DNA from: JAAXHB01 sp965221635
GTDB taxonomy: Bacteria; Actinomycetota; Acidimicrobiia; Acidimicrobiales; Aldehydirespiratoraceae
DNA: 64,000 nt
Direction: 5' to 3'
Assembly (NCBI GenBank): GCA_965221635.1
Contig: OZ244902.1
Span: 1,116,001 to 1,180,000, forward strand
In this document: one piece after another, positions 32,820-41,079 of the stretch
How the letters are laid out: the number at the start of each line of letters is the position of its first letter
Position numbering within the stretch: position 1 is the first letter of the stretch
Notes under the pieces: model-generated
Databases searched by the model: none
The model's input: only the letters and a program-made list of their open reading frames with translations
Told to the model about the DNA's origin: nothing
Position numbers and translations under genes: made by a program

Positions 32820-33245
32820 ATGCCCACCCACCGGCGGATCCGGCCGTTCAACACACGGGACACCTACCCCAACCAGAAACTCGACAACGACCTGTGCCAG
32901 GCGGTTGTTGCGGGCAACACCGTGTACCTGCGAGGCCAGGTGGGTGTGGACTTCGAGGGTCGGCTCGCCGCGTTGGGCGACGCCGGAGCCCAGGCCGATC
33001 AGGCCATGGCCAACGTCGAGCGTCTCCTCGCGGAGGCGGGCAGCGACCTGTCGCACATCGTGAAGATCACGATCTACATCACCGACCCGCGCTACCGAGA
33101 GCCGGTGTACCAGGCCGTCGGTCGGTGGCTGCAGGGAGTGTTTCCGGTGTCCACCGGGTTGGTGGTGAGCGGATTGGCCCAACCCGAATGGCTGATGGAG
33201 ATAGACGTGATCGCGGTGATCCCCGAAACCCCTGCGCAAAGTTGA
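32820..33245 (+). CDS. Rid-family (YjgF/YER057c) protein lacking the catalytic arginine
   Basis: 141 residues from the ATG at 32820, which leaves one base between it and the preceding stop. The Rid fold is clear: VVAGNTVYLRGQVGVDFEGR, GAQADQAMANVERLLAEAGS, HIVKITIYITDPRYREPVYQ and a terminal WLMEIDVIAV. In RidA the imine-hydrolysing Arg follows the FP dipeptide (FPARS); here that place reads FPVST. It thus belongs to the Rid groups that lack deaminase activity against 2-aminoacrylate. It may protect or bind an imine or enamine made by the neighbouring oxidases. Confidence 0.82.
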   Translation: MPTHRRIRPFNTRDTYPNQKLDNDLCQAVVAGNTVYLRGQVGVDFEGRLAALGDAGAQADQAMANVERLLAEAGSDLSHIVKITIYITDPRYREPVYQAVGRWLQGVFPVSTGLVVSGLAQPEWLMEIDVIAVIPETPAQS

Positions 33246-33266
33246 AACCCGACCGGAGGTGAAACG

Positions 33267-34577
33267 ATGAACCCAACGGGCACCACCGAGCACGCTTCGG
33301 GCGCGAACGGGGACCTCAACGTTGTGGGCGCGGCGCAGCTTGCGTGTGTGCATGACCGCGGCCGGCCTCGTGCCGGCGAATCCCAAGGCGACATGGATCT
33401 GATCACCGACGGCGCGGTTGCGATCCGGGCCGGTCGGATCGTGGCGGTCGGAACCTCCGCGCAGGTGTTGCGCGACTGGAACGACCCTGCGGTTCCCACC
33501 CTGGACGCCTCGGGGCGCACGGTGCTGCCCGGTCTGGTGGAGTGCCACTCTCATCCGATCTTCGGCGGCGAGCGTCACGACGAGTACGCACAGCGCCTGG
33601 CGGGGGCGTCTCTGGCCGAGGTGGCCGCACGCGGCGGGGGGATCTGGTCGAGTGTGCTGGCCACCCGCGAGGCCTCAAACGAGGAGCTGCTCTCGCGTCT
33701 TCGGGTTGCGTACGGGCGGATTCTTGCCGGTGGGGTCACCACCCTGGAGGTGAAATCCGGTTACGGGCTCACCACCACCGAGGAGCTGCGCGAGCTGGAG
33801 TTGTTGGAGCAGTCCCGCGACCTCACCGCGATGAGGCTGGTGATCACGTTTTTGGGCGCTCACGTGGTGCCGCGTGACATTGGCGCCGGGAGCGGCGGCC
33901 CGCAGGAATCACAGGACTACACCGAGCTGATCGCCCAGCAGATGCTGCCCGCGGTGGCCGACCAGGCCATAGCCGAGTTCCACGATGTCACAGTGGAGGA
34001 CGGCTTGTTCACTCCCGCCTCGGCGGCTCGGTTGATGAAGGCCGGGATGGCTGCGGGGTTGGCGGCCCGGGTGCATGCCGACGCTTGGAAGCCGTCGCAG
34101 GGCTGGGCCACAGCGGTGCAGAACCAGGCAGTGTCGGCGGATCATCTCACCTACACCACCGACGAGGAGATCCGCCGGGTGGGATCAACCGACACGGTGG
34201 CGGTGCTGTTGCCGGTGGCCGAGCTTGTGTACATGACCGACCGGCGCGCCAATGCCCGTTTGTTTGTGGACACCGAGGTGCCGGTGGCGATCGCCACCGA
34301 TTACTGCTCGTCGATTCATGCCACGTCGCTGCTGTCCACCATGGGCCTGGCGGCGCCCTGGTTCCGTCTCACCCCCGCCGAGGTGGTGGTGGCGGCCACG
34401 CTCAACGCCGCGTACAGCCTGGGCCGCCAAGGCGATGTTGGTTCGCTGGACGTGGGCAAACACGGAGATCTGGTGGTGTTGGACTGCCCCCATCCCAACG
34501 AGGCGTTCCTGGCGCCCTCCGCACCGCTGCTCACCGAGGTGGTGATCGGCGGAAGCGTGGCATGGCCCCAGAACTGA
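33267..34577 (+). CDS. hutI: Imidazolonepropionase-like amidohydrolase
   Basis: 436 residues, with GGAGGTG before the ATG. The metal site is complete: ECHSHPIFGGERHDEYAQRL (HxH plus the substrate-binding region), GARVHAD-type VHADAW, SADHLTYT and VAIATDYCSS (Asp). The HutI-specific GGGIWSSVLATREAS and TTLEVKSGYGL are also present. HutI opens 4-imidazolone-5-propionate to formiminoglutamate in histidine breakdown. No hutH, hutU or hutG is next to it, so it may act on another imidazolone, for example one derived from histamine or a related imidazole amine. Gene symbol is by homology; substrate uncertain. Confidence 0.82.
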   Translation: MNPTGTTEHASGANGDLNVVGAAQLACVHDRGRPRAGESQGDMDLITDGAVAIRAGRIVAVGTSAQVLRDWNDPAVPTLDASGRTVLPGLVECHSHPIFGGERHDEYAQRLAGASLAEVAARGGGIWSSVLATREASNEELLSRLRVAYGRILAGGVTTLEVKSGYGLTTTEELRELELLEQSRDLTAMRLVITFLGAHVVPRDIGAGSGGPQESQDYTELIAQQMLPAVADQAIAEFHDVTVEDGLFTPASAARLMKAGMAAGLAARVHADAWKPSQGWATAVQNQAVSADHLTYTTDEEIRRVGSTDTVAVLLPVAELVYMTDRRANARLFVDTEVPVAIATDYCSSIHATSLLSTMGLAAPWFRLTPAEVVVAATLNAAYSLGRQGDVGSLDVGKHGDLVVLDCPHPNEAFLAPSAPLLTEVVIGGSVAWPQN

Positions 34578-34676
34578 GCACCGGTGGATGCGCCGAAGTT
34601 TCCGGCCGGGCGCACGCCGAGTGCGGCTTGGGCGACCCGCGGGTTCGTGCCCGAGTGAACGATCAGGAGAAGCACA

Positions 34677-36848
34677 ATGACCCCTGAACCACAAGACGGA
34701 TCAGCGTCACAAGACAGCTCCGCAGCGCGGTCGGCGGCCTCGGCGGGTGAGAGGCCGGGGCGCGACCCGCGGTTCGATGTGCTGTTCGAACCGGTTCGGA
34801 TCGGCCCGGTGGTTGCCAAGAACCGGTTCTTCCAGGTGCCGCACTGCAATGGCATGGGCTACCGAGACGTGACCGCGCACGCCGAGATGCGCGCCATCAA
34901 GGCCGAGGGTGGCTGGGCGGTGGTGTGTACCGAACAAGCCGAGATTCATCACAGTTCGGAGATCACGCCGTTCATAGAGGCCCGCATTTGGGACGACGGC
35001 GACATTCCGGCGTTGGCGTTGATGGCGGAGGGCGTTCACCGTCACAACGCCCTGGCGGGAATCGAACTGGCCTACAACGGCCTCAACGGCCCCAACATGT
35101 ATTCGCGGGTGGCGCCGATGGGCCCCGCGCACCTGCCGGTGGCGAGCTTCATGCCCGATCCGGTTCAAGCACGGGCGATGACCCTGGCCGACATCGCCAA
35201 CTTGCGCCGTTGGCACCGCCAGGCGGTGGATCGGGCGATCCGTGCCGGGTTCGACCTGGTGTACGTGTACGCCGGTCACCTCCTCGGCGGCATTCATCAC
35301 TTCTTGTCGCGCCGTTACAACCAGCGCAGCGACGCCTACGGCGGAAGTCTCACCAACCGCATGCGTCTGCTGCGCGAGATCCTGGAGGACACCCTCGAAA
35401 CGGCAGCAGGCAAGGTGGCGGTGGGGTGCCGGATCACCGCCGATGACCTCGACCCCGAAGGCGTCACCAGAGACGAAATGCTCGAGGTAATCAAAGCGCT
35501 GGGTGAGCTTCCGGATCTGTGGGACTTCGTGCTCGGCGAATGGGCCGACGACAGTGTCACCTCACGGTTCGGGCCCGAAGCCCATTCCGAGCCGCACCTG
35601 ATCGGCTTCTCCGAACTCACGTCCAAGCCGGTGGTGGGCGTGGGACGGTTCACCTCGCCGGACACGATGCTGCGATTGGTGCGCCAAGGGGTTGTCGATT
35701 TCATCGGCGCGGCCCGTCCGTCGATTGCCGATCCGTTCCTGCCCAACAAGGTGGCCGAGGGTCGCCTCGACGACGTGCGCGAGTGCATCGGCTGCAACAT
35801 CTGCGTTTCGGGTGATTTCACCATGTCACCGATTCGTTGCACCCAGAACCCGGCGATGGGCGAGGAATGGCGACGCGGCTGGCATCCCGAGCGCATCCGT
35901 CGCCGCCACCGGGCCGACAAGGTGCTGGTGGTGGGCGCCGGCCCGGCCGGTTTGGAAGCCGCGATGTCGTTGGGGCGGCGCGGCTACGAGGTGGCGCTGC
36001 TTGAGGCCACCCGCACTTTGGGGGGTCGTGTGGCGGCCGAGGCGCGTCTGCCGGGCCTGGCGGCGTGGATTCGGGTGGTGGACTACCGCCTCACCCAGAT
36101 CGACAAGCTCGACTGCGTGGAGGTGTTCCGCGAGAGCCAGGTGAGCGTCGCCGACGCGTTGGACTTCGGTTTCGATCACGTGGCGGTGGCAACAGGCTCG
36201 AAGTGGCGCAACGACGGGGTTGGGCGTTGGCATGGCCAACCGGTGGGGTGGGGGGAGCTGCCGGTGCTCACCCCAGATGATCTGATGGCCGGGGTGCGCC
36301 CTGTGGCTGGGCGGGTGGCCGTGTTCGACGACGATCACTACTACATGGGCGCCGTGCTGGCCGAACTGTTGAGGGGCGAGGGCTTCGAGGTGGTGCTGAT
36401 CACCAGCGAGGCGTTGGTGTCGGCTTGGACTGTGAACACGCTCGAACAGCACCGCATTCAGGCCCGGCTGATCGAACTGGGCGTGGAGTTGCGTTGCGGC
36501 ACGGCGGTTGTGGGCGCCACCGATGGTGGGGTGAGCACCGAGTGCGTGTTCACGGGACGCTCCGGGCGTGTGGCCGCCGACTCGGTGGTGTCGGTAACGG
36601 CCCGCCTGCCCGAAGTGGACTTGTTCGCTGGCCTGGAGGAACGACGCGACCAGTGGGCCGATCACGGTTTGGTGAGTGCGCGCGCCGTTGGCGACGCCCT
36701 GGCGCCGGCCACGATCGCCGCCGCGGTGTGGGAGGGTCGCCGCTTCGCCGAGGAGCTCGAATGCCCAACCGACGGGTCCGACACCACCCCGTACCGCCGG
36801 GAGTTCACCCACGTGCCGGTCGCAGCGCACACGGCGCATGCGTCCTGA
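34677..36848 (+). CDS. Trimethylamine/dimethylamine/histamine dehydrogenase family flavoprotein
   Basis: 723 residues; AGGAGA precedes the ATG. It follows trimethylamine dehydrogenase along its length: RDPRFDVLFEPVRIGPVVAK, NRFFQVPHCNGMG (Cys57 aligns with the Cys that binds FMN covalently), VYVYAGHLLGG, GVGRFTSPDTM, a [4Fe-4S] site CIGCNIC...C (370, 373, 376, 388), then RRGWHPE and the dinucleotide fold VLVVGAGPAGLEAAMSLGRR. Where trimethylamine dehydrogenase has Tyr60 of its substrate bowl this protein has Gln87 (CTEQAEI), as I recall for dimethylamine and histamine dehydrogenases, so trimethylamine is not the likely substrate. It oxidatively deaminates amines and passes electrons to an electron-transfer flavoprotein. 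Confidence 0.85.
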   Translation: MTPEPQDGSASQDSSAARSAASAGERPGRDPRFDVLFEPVRIGPVVAKNRFFQVPHCNGMGYRDVTAHAEMRAIKAEGGWAVVCTEQAEIHHSSEITPFIEARIWDDGDIPALALMAEGVHRHNALAGIELAYNGLNGPNMYSRVAPMGPAHLPVASFMPDPVQARAMTLADIANLRRWHRQAVDRAIRAGFDLVYVYAGHLLGGIHHFLSRRYNQRSDAYGGSLTNRMRLLREILEDTLETAAGKVAVGCRITADDLDPEGVTRDEMLEVIKALGELPDLWDFVLGEWADDSVTSRFGPEAHSEPHLIGFSELTSKPVVGVGRFTSPDTMLRLVRQGVVDFIGAARPSIADPFLPNKVAEGRLDDVRECIGCNICVSGDFTMSPIRCTQNPAMGEEWRRGWHPERIRRRHRADKVLVVGAGPAGLEAAMSLGRRGYEVALLEATRTLGGRVAAEARLPGLAAWIRVVDYRLTQIDKLDCVEVFRESQVSVADALDFGFDHVAVATGSKWRNDGVGRWHGQPVGWGELPVLTPDDLMAGVRPVAGRVAVFDDDHYYMGAVLAELLRGEGFEVVLITSEALVSAWTVNTLEQHRIQARLIELGVELRCGTAVVGATDGGVSTECVFTGRSGRVAADSVVSVTARLPEVDLFAGLEERRDQWADHGLVSARAVGDALAPATIAAAVWEGRRFAEELECPTDGSDTTPYRREFTHVPVAAHTAHAS

Positions 36849-36933
36849 CCCCTTCGGCCTGCTTTCTGATGGGAGTCGGCTGCGGCGAGAGGGCGAACTG
36901 CGGTCGGCAAGGCGCTGAGGGTACGATTCGCTC

Positions 36934-37134
36934 ATGGCCGGCGCGGTTGTGATGGTGGTGGTGCTGTTGGTGGTGTTCCCGGTGATCGCGCTGATGGGTT
37001 TCGGCGTGATGGCGGCCCTGTTGGGTTCGATGCTCAAAGGCGACGCCGATGCGCGCAACACCGAATCGGGCAAGCCCAACGAATACCTGGCACTGTCCGA
37101 CAACGAACCCAACGTCGGTTACCCCGGCGGCTGA
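36934..37134 (+). CDS. Small single-helix membrane protein, unknown function
   Basis: 66 residues. Residues 3-33 form one long hydrophobic helix (VVMVVVLLVVFPVIALMGFG); the remainder is a hydrophilic tail (GDADARNTESGKPNEYLAL). No family is recognised. It is kept because the membrane-helix-plus-tail layout and codon use look coding. Its position after the amine dehydrogenase gene does not establish a shared role. Confidence 0.5.
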   Translation: MAGAVVMVVVLLVVFPVIALMGFGVMAALLGSMLKGDADARNTESGKPNEYLALSDNEPNVGYPGG

Positions 37135-37286
37135 CCGCCCCCGGGCGCGGTCATGTCACCTTCACGTTTGGTGAATGCCGCTGCGGTGAGCTTGGCCGGG
37201 TCGGGGCGGCGCTTGGTGGGATTGCCCGCGGGAACAACACGGGCCGGCTGTTCGGGGACTTTGAGAGGCTGTGAGCGGGTCGCCTC

Positions 37287-38075
37287 ATGACACCAAACGA
37301 ACAGCCTGCCGCCACTTATGAGCGAGACGGAAACGTCGCGGTGATCACCTACAACCGGCCCCGAGCGCTCAACGCGGTGAACGCCGCAATGCGCCAGGCA
37401 CTCGACTCGGCCTGGAACCAATTCCGCGGCGACGAGCAGGCTTGGGTGGCGATCGTTACCGGAGCCGGCCGGGCGTTTTGCGCGGGAGCGGATCTGAAGA
37501 ACCCCGAGGGTGCCACCGGGGACTGGCCGGGGTCGTTCTGGGAGTGGCCCACCATCACCACCTTCGAATCGGGTATGGAACTGTGGAAGCCAACGATCGC
37601 CGCGGTGAACGGCCCGTGCATCGGTTACGGCCTCACCGCGGTGTTGGCCTGTGATTTCGTGTTGGCCTCCGACCGGGCCACCTTCGCCTACCCCGAGGTG
37701 CGCCTGGGTACACCGCCGGTGATCGGAGCGCTTCGCATCGGCGCAAGGGTGGCGTGGCCCGACGCGCTCGAGTTGCTGCTCACCGGCGACTCGATCGACG
37801 CGGCCAAGGCCAAGCAAATCGGGCTGGCTTGGAAGGTGGTGCCCCACGACGACCTCATGGCAGAAGCCCGGGCGCTTGCCCAGCGCCTGTGCGCGGGGGC
37901 GCCACTGGCGGTGCGAGCCACCAAGGAAATGGCCCGGCGCTCCACGGAAATGGGCTGGACCGAAGCAGTTCGCATGGCCGAAACGATGCGCAAGGTGGTG
38001 GGCGCCACCGATGATGCCGCCGAGGGTCGCAAGGCATGGCAGGAACGCCGCCCCCCGAAATGGCAGTCCCGCTAA
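37287..38075 (+). CDS. Enoyl-CoA hydratase/isomerase-family protein
   Basis: 262 residues, standard crotonase length. It shows VAVITYNRPRALNAVNAAMR, the oxyanion-hole segment GAGRAFCAGADLKNPEG, KPTIAAVNGPCIGYGLTAVL, and ASDRATFAYPEVRLGTPPV. The position often held by the first catalytic Glu (GGGxE) reads GYGLT, while Glu is kept in FAYPEVRLG. Members hydrate or isomerise acyl-CoAs; the precise substrate is not given. It is followed 24 bases later by a methyltransferase gene on the same strand. Confidence 0.85.
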   Translation: MTPNEQPAATYERDGNVAVITYNRPRALNAVNAAMRQALDSAWNQFRGDEQAWVAIVTGAGRAFCAGADLKNPEGATGDWPGSFWEWPTITTFESGMELWKPTIAAVNGPCIGYGLTAVLACDFVLASDRATFAYPEVRLGTPPVIGALRIGARVAWPDALELLLTGDSIDAAKAKQIGLAWKVVPHDDLMAEARALAQRLCAGAPLAVRATKEMARRSTEMGWTEAVRMAETMRKVVGATDDAAEGRKAWQERRPPKWQSR

Positions 38076-38099
38076 AGGTGACCACACAGTGATGGGGGC

Positions 38100-38807
38100 G
38101 TGAGACGCGTGCCGGACGTGACACCTGACCCGACCGCCGAGGAAATCGGCGAGAGCGCCGAGTTCAACCTTGCGCGTGCTTACAGCGTGGACGGCCCCGA
38201 AGCGAACCGGGCTTTGTACGCGGCGTGGGCAGACACGTACGAATCCGGGTTCATCGCGCAGTCGCGGTACGTGTACCACCATGGGGTGGCGGAGATCTTC
38301 ATGGCGGGCTTTTCAAGCCCCGATGAACCGGTGCTCGATGTTGGATGCGGCACCGGGTTGGTGGGGGAGCAGCTTCACCGGCTTGGCTTGCGGGTGATCG
38401 ACGGCGTGGACATCTCACCGGAAATGCTCCTCAAGGCAAAGGCCAAGTCCGGCCCGGACGGTTCGCCGATGTACCGCAATCTGCTCGAGGCCGACCTCAC
38501 CACGGCCACCACCATCGCGCCGGGCGGCTACCAGGGGATCGTGAGCGCCGGCGCGTTCACCCACGGACATCTCGGCCCCGACTCACTCGGCGAAGTGCTG
38601 CAGCTGGCCCGCCCCGGCGCCCGATGCGCAATCGGCATCAACTCGGCCCATTTCGCCACAGCAGGCTTCGATGAATGGCTCACCGCCGCCGTTGACCGTG
38701 GCGTGATCAGCGCCTTGGACTTGCAGCAGTGCGAGGTGTACAGCGAAGCCGACCCCACCGACCCGAACAACATCGCCCAAGTCGCCGTGTTCACCACCAC
38801 CGGCTGA
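38100..38807 (+). CDS. Class I SAM-dependent methyltransferase
   Basis: 235 residues from a GTG at 38100 (another GTG at 38112 is possible). The SAM-binding motif I is EPVLDVGCGTGLVGEQLHRL, followed by VIDGVDISPEMLLKAKAK (acidic residue of motif II) and GIVSAGAFTHGHLGPDSLGE. The N-terminal part, NRALYAAWADTYESGFI, resembles METTL27/WBSCR27-like small-molecule methyltransferases. No substrate can be inferred. It converges on the enolase-superfamily gene with a 9-base gap. Confidence 0.82.
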   Translation: MRRVPDVTPDPTAEEIGESAEFNLARAYSVDGPEANRALYAAWADTYESGFIAQSRYVYHHGVAEIFMAGFSSPDEPVLDVGCGTGLVGEQLHRLGLRVIDGVDISPEMLLKAKAKSGPDGSPMYRNLLEADLTTATTIAPGGYQGIVSAGAFTHGHLGPDSLGEVLQLARPGARCAIGINSAHFATAGFDEWLTAAVDRGVISALDLQQCEVYSEADPTDPNNIAQVAVFTTTG

Positions 38808-38816
38808 CTTTCCGAC

Positions 38817-40076
38817 TCAGCCGGTTGCCGGCTTGGTGCTGTCGGTTGAGAGTTCGTTGATCACCTTGGAGTTGTTGGAGCCGAGCGGCACCTGGCACAT
38901 GTCGAGGTGAAGCGCAGAGTCGTTCGGGGCAGGGTGGGCGGCCATCACGGCGTCGTTCAGTTCCACACCGAGGCCGGGCCGGTCGGGCGCCAACAGGTAT
39001 CCGCTGTCCCACTCCAGCGGCTGTTTCACGATCGACGCATGGAACGGCGTTTGGATCGTTTCGAGGATCAGAAAGTTTGGTGAGCTGAACGCCACGTGCG
39101 CCGCGGCGGCGTGGGCCACGGGACCGCAGTAGATGTGGGGCGCGATTTGCGCGTTGAACAACTCGGCAAGCACCGCAATCTTCTTGGTTTCCCACACACC
39201 GCCGGAGCGACCAATGTCGGGTTGCACCACCGCCACCCCCGCTTGCAGCGCCTGATGAAACTCGAAGCGGGTGGTGAGACGTTCGCCTGTGGCCACCGGT
39301 ATCGACGTGGCTGCGGCGACCTTCGCCAGGGCTGCCCACTGGTCGGGCGGCACGGGTTCCTCGAACCACAACGGATCGTGAGGCTCCAGACGCTTCGCCA
39401 GCCGGATCGCCGAAGATGTGGTCATCTGCCCGTGGGTGCCCACGAGGATGTCCGCCGAGTCGCCCACGGCGTTGCGAATGGCGGCGATGTTGCGCTCACT
39501 GCGGTGCAGTTCGGTGAGCGACAGTTCCCTGCCGCCTTGAAAGCTGTAAGGCCCGGTCGGGTCCTGTTTGAGGGCTGTCCAGCCCTCCGCCACGTACTCG
39601 CGTGCCCGTTCGGCCGCCGCGTCGGGATCATGGAAGCAATCACCCGGATCGAACGGCCCGTCGGGGTCGTGGACGTGACGGGGATACAGGTACGTGTAGG
39701 TGCGAATCCTGCGGTGGAACGCCCCGCCGAGCAGGTCGAACACCGGGACCTCGTGCGCCTTGCCCAAAATGTCCCACACAGCGGTCTCGATGCCGGAGAA
39801 GACGCTCATCATTGTGGGGTCGGGGCGTTGAGTGAACCCCGCCGAGTACACCCGCCGGAACATGGTCTCGACCCGATGTGGCTCCTCGCCGGCGATGTAA
39901 CGGTCGAACACGTCAGCCACCATCGAGCGGGCCACGTTCGGCGCGAACGGAATGCCGTAACACTCACCAACCCCGCTGATCCCGTCATCAGTGGTGACCC
40001 TCACCAAAATCCAGAAGCTCCCCCCAATTCCCAATGGAGGAGCAACAGCAAAAGTCTCAACCCCCTCAAGCCTCAA
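38817..40076 (-). CDS. Mandelate racemase/muconate lactonizing enzyme family dehydratase
   Basis: 419 residues from a TTG at 40076, the only start available because an in-frame TGA precedes it by one codon. N-terminal capping domain: VETFAVAPPLGIGGSFWILV and GECYGIPFAPNVARSMVADV. Barrel domain: VFSGIETAVWDILGKAHEVP, ILVGTHGQMTTSSAIRLAKR, PLWFEEPVPPDQWAAL, VATGERLTTRFEFHQAL and VVQPDIGRSGGVWETKK. Two metal-binding Glu (FEEP, TGER) and the His of GTHGQ are seen; the usual first Asp ligand is not. It probably dehydrates an acid sugar. The TTG lies 3 bases after the stop of the low-GC gene upstream, implying coupled translation. Confidence 0.82.
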   Translation of the reverse strand: MRLEGVETFAVAPPLGIGGSFWILVRVTTDDGISGVGECYGIPFAPNVARSMVADVFDRYIAGEEPHRVETMFRRVYSAGFTQRPDPTMMSVFSGIETAVWDILGKAHEVPVFDLLGGAFHRRIRTYTYLYPRHVHDPDGPFDPGDCFHDPDAAAERAREYVAEGWTALKQDPTGPYSFQGGRELSLTELHRSERNIAAIRNAVGDSADILVGTHGQMTTSSAIRLAKRLEPHDPLWFEEPVPPDQWAALAKVAAATSIPVATGERLTTRFEFHQALQAGVAVVQPDIGRSGGVWETKKIAVLAELFNAQIAPHIYCGPVAHAAAAHVAFSSPNFLILETIQTPFHASIVKQPLEWDSGYLLAPDRPGLGVELNDAVMAAHPAPNDSALHLDMCQVPLGSNNSKVINELSTDSTKPATG

Positions 40077-40079
40077 GGC

Positions 40080-40787
40080 TCAATCCGCCGGGTCGTGAGC
40101 CGCGCTGGGTGGGGTGACTCGGTACCCCATTCTTTGTAGCTGTCCCACCGCAGTCTCGGCGTCTGCCTTTACAGCGCTACATAGCTGCCGCTCTTCCCAT
40201 AAGGAGCGCGAAGCTGCAATAGCCTGTTCCCAGCCTGGCTTCCAGTCGTTGAAGATCTTTTCTCGGTTAAGGAAAGTCAACAGATCCTCTACCGTTGGTC
40301 TGTAGCGTCGCCCACCAACCGGAAAGTGGATTTCCTGGATCCGTTGCATGGGCAGGCCAGCCTTGCCGTAGATCCAACCCCAGTCCGATGACTCCGCGTG
40401 CAAATGTACATGCGCAGCAGGCTTACTATGGGCATCGCGGTTATACTCAATGCGAAACACAGGCCTCGGTTTTGTGCTGTCTCCCGGTCGAATCCACAAG
40501 CCGAATGCAGAATCATGTACCGACAGACTTGGCTCATCAGGATCGAGGATGACGCGGAATACGACTTTCAATGCGAGCAGAATCTTATCCCCAGTGCCCC
40601 ATGTCTGCAGGGGGACCAGACTGAACTGGGTGCTCCCATCGCGTAGAGGCAGAGGTCCAATTCGAAGCATATCTGGTAGGTCGGTATTGATCACTCCGAA
40701 TTCGATTGGCTCCTGCAGACATCCCTGAAACAGGGTGTCCAACTCTGTAGCAAAGTCCTCAGCAAGTTGCCGAAGCGAATCACTCAT
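40080..40787 (-). CDS. Unrecognised 235-residue protein of a low-GC two-gene unit
   Basis: No family is recognised. It is soluble, with no signal peptide or membrane helix. The N-terminal 30 residues look helical. The central part is rich in beta strands and contains FRIEYNRDAHSKPAAHVHLH followed by AESSDWGWIYG, whose clustered His/Glu/Asp could bind metal. The C-terminal third (PTVEDLLTFLNREKIFNDWK and LWEERQLCSAVKADAETAVG) is helical. GC content is about 50-55%, clearly below the neighbours, which indicates recent transfer. It overlaps the 66-residue gene upstream by eight bases. A toxin-antitoxin-like pair is possible, but nothing proves it. Confidence 0.65.
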   Translation of the reverse strand: MSDSLRQLAEDFATELDTLFQGCLQEPIEFGVINTDLPDMLRIGPLPLRDGSTQFSLVPLQTWGTGDKILLALKVVFRVILDPDEPSLSVHDSAFGLWIRPGDSTKPRPVFRIEYNRDAHSKPAAHVHLHAESSDWGWIYGKAGLPMQRIQEIHFPVGGRRYRPTVEDLLTFLNREKIFNDWKPGWEQAIAASRSLWEERQLCSAVKADAETAVGQLQRMGYRVTPPSAAHDPAD

Positions 40788-40980
40788 GCAGGTCTTTCTG
40801 AAGATCTTCGGGTCTTAGCTCATGGCGCCAGATAAGCCAAAGGTCCCGCAATTCCGGATCTCCAAGTGTGTCGGCCTTACCTTGTTCGTAGAAGTCCCTT
40901 AAGCTCAATCCGACCGCCTTCGCGGAGCGCTCAAGCATGCGGACGATGTTCTCACTTGGCACATTAATTGTTTTTGACAT
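40780..40980 (-). CDS. Unrecognised 66-residue protein, possible antitoxin-like partner
   Basis: It starts SKTINVPSENIVRMLERSAK and continues AVGLSLRDFYEQGKADTLGD, then a helical acidic tail (PEDLQKDLHE). The first 30 residues could form a beta strand plus helix as in small DNA-binding antitoxins, but no family is recognised. A GGAGGCGACC element precedes the ATG (GGGAGGCGACCATG on the minus strand), a good ribosome-binding site. It overlaps the 235-residue gene by eight bases. Confidence 0.6.
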   Translation of the reverse strand: MSKTINVPSENIVRMLERSAKAVGLSLRDFYEQGKADTLGDPELRDLWLIWRHELRPEDLQKDLHE

Positions 40981-41079
40981 GGTCGCCTCCCTTCCATGTT
41001 CCTCAAGCCTAGCGGCGGGTGTGACAGCTGTCGACTGGTCGGCTGGTGGCTTCCTGGGCTTGGGTCGGGGCCTTGGAGG

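Noticed and set aside
33267..34577. A complete histidine utilisation (hut) operon
   Set aside because: Only the imidazolonepropionase-like gene is present; no histidase, urocanase or formiminoglutamase genes are nearby.
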